From Patulibacter sp. (GTDB lineage: Bacteria; Actinomycetota; Thermoleophilia; Solirubrobacterales; Solirubrobacteraceae): a stretch of 9,865 bases of DNA. The stretch spans positions 1 to 9,865 of the forward strand of contig JALRCL010000447.1 in the NCBI GenBank assembly GCA_023268575.1, read 5' to 3'. Below, one piece after another: positions 6,325 through 9,865 of this stretch. Every line of letters begins with the position of its first letter. The stretch's first letter is position 1. Below the pieces are notes generated by a model. That model did no database searches. It had not been told where the DNA came from and saw nothing but the letters and a program-made list of their open reading frames with translations. Position numbers and translations under genes: made by a program.

Positions 6325-8355
6325 ATGGCGACCTCGGCGCCGGCCCCGCACGCCGTCCGGACGGTCGACGACGTGCGGATCCCGCTGCGCGACGGGATCA
6401 CCCTGTCGGCGCGGCTGTGGTTGCCCGAGGACCCGGCGGCGCTGCCGGTCCCCGCGGTCCTCGAGGCCCAGCCGTACCGCAAGGGCGACGTGACGGCGCT
6501 CGACGACTCCCGGCGCCATCCCTACGTCGCCGCGCGCGGCTACGCGTGCCTGCGCCTGGACCTCCGCGGGGCGGGCGACTCGGAGGGCCTGCCGCTGGAC
6601 GAGTACGACCCCCAGGAGCAGGAGGACCTCCTCGACGTCATCGCCTGGATCGCCGAGCAGGAGTGGTGCACGGGGGCCGTCGGGATGACCGGCATCTCGT
6701 GGAGCGGCTTCAACGGCCTGCAGCTCGCCGCCCGCCGGCCGCCCGCGCTGAAGGCGATCGTCACCGCCTGCTCGACCGACGACCGCTACGACAACGACGT
6801 GCACTACCTCGGGGGCTCGCCGCTGGGGTACTACCTGCTGCCGTGGTCGACGGCGATGCTCGCCTTCGCCTGCCGGCCGCCGGACCCGGCGACGGTCGGC
6901 GAGCGCTGGCGCGCGGAGTGGCTGGCGCGGATGCGCAACGCGCCGCACCTCATCGAGACGTGGCTCGCGCACCAGCGCCGCGACGCCTACTGGCGGGGCG
7001 GGTCGGTCGGCGAGGACCCGGCGGCGATCGCGTGCCCGGTGCTCGCGGTCGGCGGCTGGGCAGACGCCTACACCGACGCGATCCTGCGCCTGCTCGAGCA
7101 CCTCGAGGCGCCGGCGTGGGGGCTCGTCGGGCCGTGGGGCCACACCTGGCCGCAGGACGGGGTGCCGGGCCCGGCGATCGGGTTCCTCCAGGAGCAGGTC
7201 CGCTGGTGGGATCGCTGGCTCAAGGGCATCGACAACGGCGTCGACGCGCTGCCCCGGCTGCGCGCGTGGATGCCGGAGCCCGGCACGACGCCCGACCAGG
7301 ACCGGCAGGAGGGGCGCTGGCTGGCGATCGCCGAGGGCTGGCCCGCCTCCGACGTGCGCACGGAGCGCCGGACGCTCGACGCCGACGGGACCCTCGGCCC
7401 GCCGTCCTCCGACGGGCGCGCCCTCGCGACCGGGGCGCGGTCGATCCGCAGCCCGCTGACCGTCGGGATCGACGCGGGCGCGTGGTGCGGCTACGGCCTG
7501 CCCGGCGACGCCGCCGGCGACCAGCGCCGCGACGACGCCCGCTCGCTGACCTGGGACGGCGCCCCGCTCGCCGCGCCGCTGGAGGTCGTCGGCCCGACCG
7601 CGGTGCATCTGCGGATCGCGGCCGACCGCCCGGTGGCCTTCGTCGCGGTGCGCCTCGTCGACGTGGCCCCCGACGGCCGGGCGACGATGGTCGCACGGGG
7701 GGTGCTGAACCTCTGCCACCGCGACGGTCACGACGCCCCGTCCCGGCTGGAGCCCGGGACGCCGGTGGACGCGACGGTGTCCCTGAAGGCGGTCGCCCAC
7801 GCCTTCGGCGCGGGGCACCGGGTGCGGGTGTCGCTCTCCACGAGCCTCTGGCCGTGGATCTGGCCCGCGCCGGAGCCGGTCACCGTCACCGTCCTGGGCG
7901 GCGCCCTCGAGCTGCCGCGCTGGACGCGTCCCGCCGCCGCGGACCCGCCGGTCGCCTTCGATCCGCCCGAGACCGCCCCGCCGCTGCCGGTGGAGCTCCT
8001 GCGGCCCCCGGCGCCCCACGTGCGCGTCGTGGAGGACCTCATCGGCGGGGAGACGCGCTACGAGATGGCCCGCGACTTCGTCGGGACGAAGCTCCTCCCC
8101 GGCGGCCTGCGCTACGAGGACGCCGATCCCGTGCGCCTCGCGGTCCGCGACGAGGACCCGCTGAGCGCGGTCGTCGAGGCCGACCGGACCGTGCGCATGA
8201 CCCGCGAGGACTGGGACGTGCGGATCGAGGTCCGCTCGCGGATGACGGCCGACGCCGAGGACTTCCACGCCACCAGCACCGTCGAGGCCTACGAGGCCGG
8301 CGAGCTGGTCTTCACCACCACCCACGACTGCCGGGTCCCGCGGGACCACTGCTGA
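6325..8355 (+). CDS. CocE/NonD family serine hydrolase (X-Pro dipeptidyl-peptidase S15 fold)
   Basis: A 676-residue alpha/beta hydrolase of the cocaine esterase/glutaryl-7-ACA acylase/S15 peptidase group, which cleaves esters or amides. The catalytic triad is clear: S125 in GISWSG, D247 in GGWADAY and H273 in GPWGH. The hydrolase core spans about 15-300, including the RGAGDSEG segment and a helical lid. A beta-rich C-terminal X-Pro dipeptidyl-peptidase domain spans about 340-550 (ARSLTWDGAPL, GHRVRVSLSTSLWPW). A further ~110-residue tail ends in TTTHDCRVPRDHC and takes the protein beyond the ~570 residues of cocaine esterase. No signal peptide is seen, so it is probably cytosolic. It begins 2 nt after the GGT-like stop, with AAGGA inside the end of that gene as ribosome site. 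With the GGT-like enzyme it gives the operon two independent acyl hydrolases. Substrate unknown. Confidence 0.92.
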   Translation: MATSAPAPHAVRTVDDVRIPLRDGITLSARLWLPEDPAALPVPAVLEAQPYRKGDVTALDDSRRHPYVAARGYACLRLDLRGAGDSEGLPLDEYDPQEQEDLLDVIAWIAEQEWCTGAVGMTGISWSGFNGLQLAARRPPALKAIVTACSTDDRYDNDVHYLGGSPLGYYLLPWSTAMLAFACRPPDPATVGERWRAEWLARMRNAPHLIETWLAHQRRDAYWRGGSVGEDPAAIACPVLAVGGWADAYTDAILRLLEHLEAPAWGLVGPWGHTWPQDGVPGPAIGFLQEQVRWWDRWLKGIDNGVDALPRLRAWMPEPGTTPDQDRQEGRWLAIAEGWPASDVRTERRTLDADGTLGPPSSDGRALATGARSIRSPLTVGIDAGAWCGYGLPGDAAGDQRRDDARSLTWDGAPLAAPLEVVGPTAVHLRIAADRPVAFVAVRLVDVAPDGRATMVARGVLNLCHRDGHDAPSRLEPGTPVDATVSLKAVAHAFGAGHRVRVSLSTSLWPWIWPAPEPVTVTVLGGALELPRWTRPAAADPPVAFDPPETAPPLPVELLRPPAPHVRVVEDLIGGETRYEMARDFVGTKLLPGGLRYEDADPVRLAVRDEDPLSAVVEADRTVRMTREDWDVRIEVRSRMTADAEDFHATSTVEAYEAGELVFTTTHDCRVPRDHC

Positions 8356-8367
8356 GGAACCAGAACG

Positions 8368-8766
8368 ATGAAGCTCAAGCGGATCGACAACATCGACGTC
8401 CTCTGCCTGGACCTGGAGCCGATGGTCGCCTTCTACCGCGACGTCCTCGGGCTCGAGTTCCGGCTGCCCTACGACCGCAGCGAGGGCTGGGCGGGGTTCA
8501 GCGCCGGCAATCTCGACATCTACCTCATCGAGAGCTCCGACGGGACCCATCCGGGGCCGCGCAGCGCCGCGAACGAGGGGGCGCCGGCGGGCTTCGACAG
8601 CTTCGCGTTCGAGGTCGACGAGCTCGACGCCGCGATCGCCCACTTCGACGCGCTCGGCGTGTCCTGGGCGGGGGAGGTCGTGGAGTCCGAGTGGTACGCC
8701 TACCGCGGGATGCACGACCCGGAGGGCAACCTCGTGTACCTCACGGTGCCGAAGCTCAACCGGTAG
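8368..8766 (+). CDS. VOC (glyoxalase/bleomycin resistance) fold protein
   Basis: A 132-residue single-chain vicinal oxygen chelate protein with two beta-alpha-beta-beta-beta modules. Module one is about 3-60 (IDNIDVLCLDLEPMVAFYRDVLGLEF) and module two about 73-128 (FDSFAFEVDELDAAIAHFDALGV, then DPEGNLVYLTV). Family enzymes use a divalent metal to bind vicinal oxygens in isomerase, lyase or dioxygenase reactions; others only bind ligands. The usual metal ligands appear to be missing: the His of strand one aligns with Asn (DNI), the His of DH-[IV]-AF aligns with Ser (DSFAF), and the Glu after DPDGN aligns with Tyr (NLVYL). A binding or non-metal role is therefore possible. It starts 12 nt after the CocE-like gene, with GAGGAA (8354-8359) overlapping that gene's stop codon, so it is part of the operon. 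Confidence 0.87.
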   Translation: MKLKRIDNIDVLCLDLEPMVAFYRDVLGLEFRLPYDRSEGWAGFSAGNLDIYLIESSDGTHPGPRSAANEGAPAGFDSFAFEVDELDAAIAHFDALGVSWAGEVVESEWYAYRGMHDPEGNLVYLTVPKLNR

Positions 8767-8769
8767 CGC

Positions 8770-9828
8770 GTGGTGCCCGTGCACCAGGACATCGTCGACG
8801 TCGACGTCCACGCGGTCGTCCCCTCGATCGACGCGCTGCTGCCGTACCTCGCGCCGCACTGGCGCGAGTACGCGACGACGTCGCAGTTCCGTGGCCCGAC
8901 CGACGGGACGTACCCGGCGAACGCCGCGACGTCCCGCGACCCGTCCCTGGAGCCCGTCGACGGGGCGGCCCCGGGCACGACGCTCGCGGCGCTGCGCCGG
9001 CACGTCCTGGACCCGTGGGGCACCTCCGTGGCGATCGTGAACTGCGTCTACGGGATCGACGGGGTCCGCAACCCGGACGTCGCGGTCGCGCTCGCGACGG
9101 CGGTGAACGACTGGCTCGTCGAGCACTGGCTCGACGTCGATGACCGGCTGCGCGCGTCGATCGTCGTGCCGAGCCAGCTCGTGACCGAGGCGGTCGCCGA
9201 GATCGACCGCCGGGCGGAGGACCCGCGGTTCGTGCAGGTGCTCCTGCCGGTCCGCACCGCGATGCCGTGGGGCAATCGCAACCTGCTGCCGATCCTCGCG
9301 GCCGCCGATCGCCACGGGCTCCCGGTGGCCCTGCACTTCGGCGGCAACCCCGGCCTGGCGCCGACGGCGTCCGGCTGGCCGACGTCCTACGTCGAGGACT
9401 ACGTCGCGATGGCCAGCGCGTTCCAGTCGCAGCTGACGAGCCTCGTCGCCGAGGGGGTCTTCGACCGCCTTCCCGAGCTGCGGGTCGTGCTGCTGGAGTC
9501 CGGCTTCGGCTGGCTGCCGGGGTGGGCCTGGCGGTTCGACAAGGGTTGGCGCGGCCTCCGGCGGGAGATCCCGTGGACGACCCGCCTGCCGTCGGAGTAC
9601 GTGCGCGAGCACGTGCGGATCGCCGTCCAGCCGATCGACGGGCCCGACGACGCCGAGCGGATGCGCGCGCTGATCGGCCAGATCGGCGGGCCGGAGATGC
9701 TGCTCTTCAGCACCGACTACCCCCACCTCCACTTCGCCGACCGCGACCACGCGGTCCCCGCCGGCCTCGACGACGCCGAGTTGGCGTCGGTGCTGGCCGC
9801 CAACGCCCGCGCGCTCTACCGACTGTAG
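8770..9828 (+). CDS. Amidohydrolase family protein (PF04909, TIM-barrel metal-dependent hydrolase/decarboxylase)
   Basis: A 352-residue protein of the amidohydrolase-2 group, which includes ACMS decarboxylase and related C-C lyases and hydrolases. The metal-site motifs are present: DVDVH near the N-terminus (D12, H14), ALHFGG in mid-chain (H189) and FSTDYPH near the end (D316, the usual catalytic aspartate). The segment VVLLESGFGWLPGWAWRFDKGW is typical of one large subgroup that carries Glu-Ser where others have His. Three in-frame GTG codons (8770, 8773, 8779) could start it; all lie before the metal motif and no clear ribosome site is seen. Since 8770 is only 3 nt after the VOC stop, translation is probably coupled to the gene before it. 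The family could supply either a hydrolysis or a non-oxidative decarboxylation step. Which one cannot be told from sequence. Confidence 0.9.
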   Translation: MVPVHQDIVDVDVHAVVPSIDALLPYLAPHWREYATTSQFRGPTDGTYPANAATSRDPSLEPVDGAAPGTTLAALRRHVLDPWGTSVAIVNCVYGIDGVRNPDVAVALATAVNDWLVEHWLDVDDRLRASIVVPSQLVTEAVAEIDRRAEDPRFVQVLLPVRTAMPWGNRNLLPILAAADRHGLPVALHFGGNPGLAPTASGWPTSYVEDYVAMASAFQSQLTSLVAEGVFDRLPELRVVLLESGFGWLPGWAWRFDKGWRGLRREIPWTTRLPSEYVREHVRIAVQPIDGPDDAERMRALIGQIGGPEMLLFSTDYPHLHFADRDHAVPAGLDDAELASVLAANARALYRL

Positions 9829-9839
9829 GAGCCACCACC

Positions 9840-9865
9840 GTGCCCGAGACCGCCACCCGCCCGCC
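9840..9865 (+). CDS. Start of a further operon gene (3' truncated by window)
   Basis: A GTG at 9840 opens a frame reading VPETATRPP to the window edge. An AGGAG ribosome site at 9827-9831, overlapping the end of the amidohydrolase gene, stands 8 nt upstream, an ideal distance. The 11-nt gap and same strand fit the compact operon. Too few residues are present to suggest a family. Confidence 0.6.

Noticed and set aside
6013..9750. Very long - strand open frame (over 1200 codons) across the CocE, VOC and amidohydrolase genes
   Set aside because: It is an antisense shadow produced by high GC. Its translation is Arg/Val/Asp repeats with no domain, and it covers three well-supported + strand genes.

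Overview
The window is about 70% or more G+C by eye, with codon third positions almost all G or C and frequent GTG starts. This suggests a high-GC actinobacterium. A Thermoleophilia/Solirubrobacterales-type soil organism is a guess from overall style, not a demonstrated placement. There are no rRNA or tRNA genes, transposases, CRISPR arrays or phage genes; the window reads as chromosomal catabolic gene territory.

Layout, left to right. (1) The 3' end of an aldehyde dehydrogenase gene on the + strand (to 292), of the aminobutyraldehyde dehydrogenase type. (2) A convergent gap (293-402) with a strong GC hairpin. (3) A MmgE/PrpD-family gene on the - strand (403-1725). (4) A divergent control region (1726-1891), less GC-rich than its surroundings, with three TTGG-N7-CCA sites, two perfect inverted repeats and a TATAAC element. 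(5) A tightly packed + strand operon from 1892 to the window end: a BHMT-like homocysteine S-methyltransferase, a ThDP-dependent 2-oxoacid decarboxylase-like enzyme, a gamma-glutamyltransferase-like Ntn hydrolase, a CocE/NonD serine hydrolase, a VOC-fold protein, a PF04909 amidohydrolase, and the first codons of one more gene. Gaps inside the operon are 43, -4, 2, 12, 3 and 11 nt.

How the genes may work together (inference). The enzyme set fits stepwise breakdown of an acylated or amide-bearing, possibly methylated compound. Two hydrolases (GGT-like and CocE-like) could open amide or ester bonds, the methyltransferase could pass a methyl group to homocysteine, the ThDP enzyme could decarboxylate a 2-oxo acid to an aldehyde, and the neighbouring aldehyde dehydrogenase could oxidise it. 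The VOC, amidohydrolase and PrpD-like proteins would handle later lyase, isomerase or hydration steps. No substrate can be read from the sequence. The most notable points are the GGT homologue that keeps its catalytic threonine but has lost the usual glutamate-binding residues, and the repeated operator-like sites in the divergent promoter. No transporter or regulator gene lies in the window, so the pathway probably continues beyond it.
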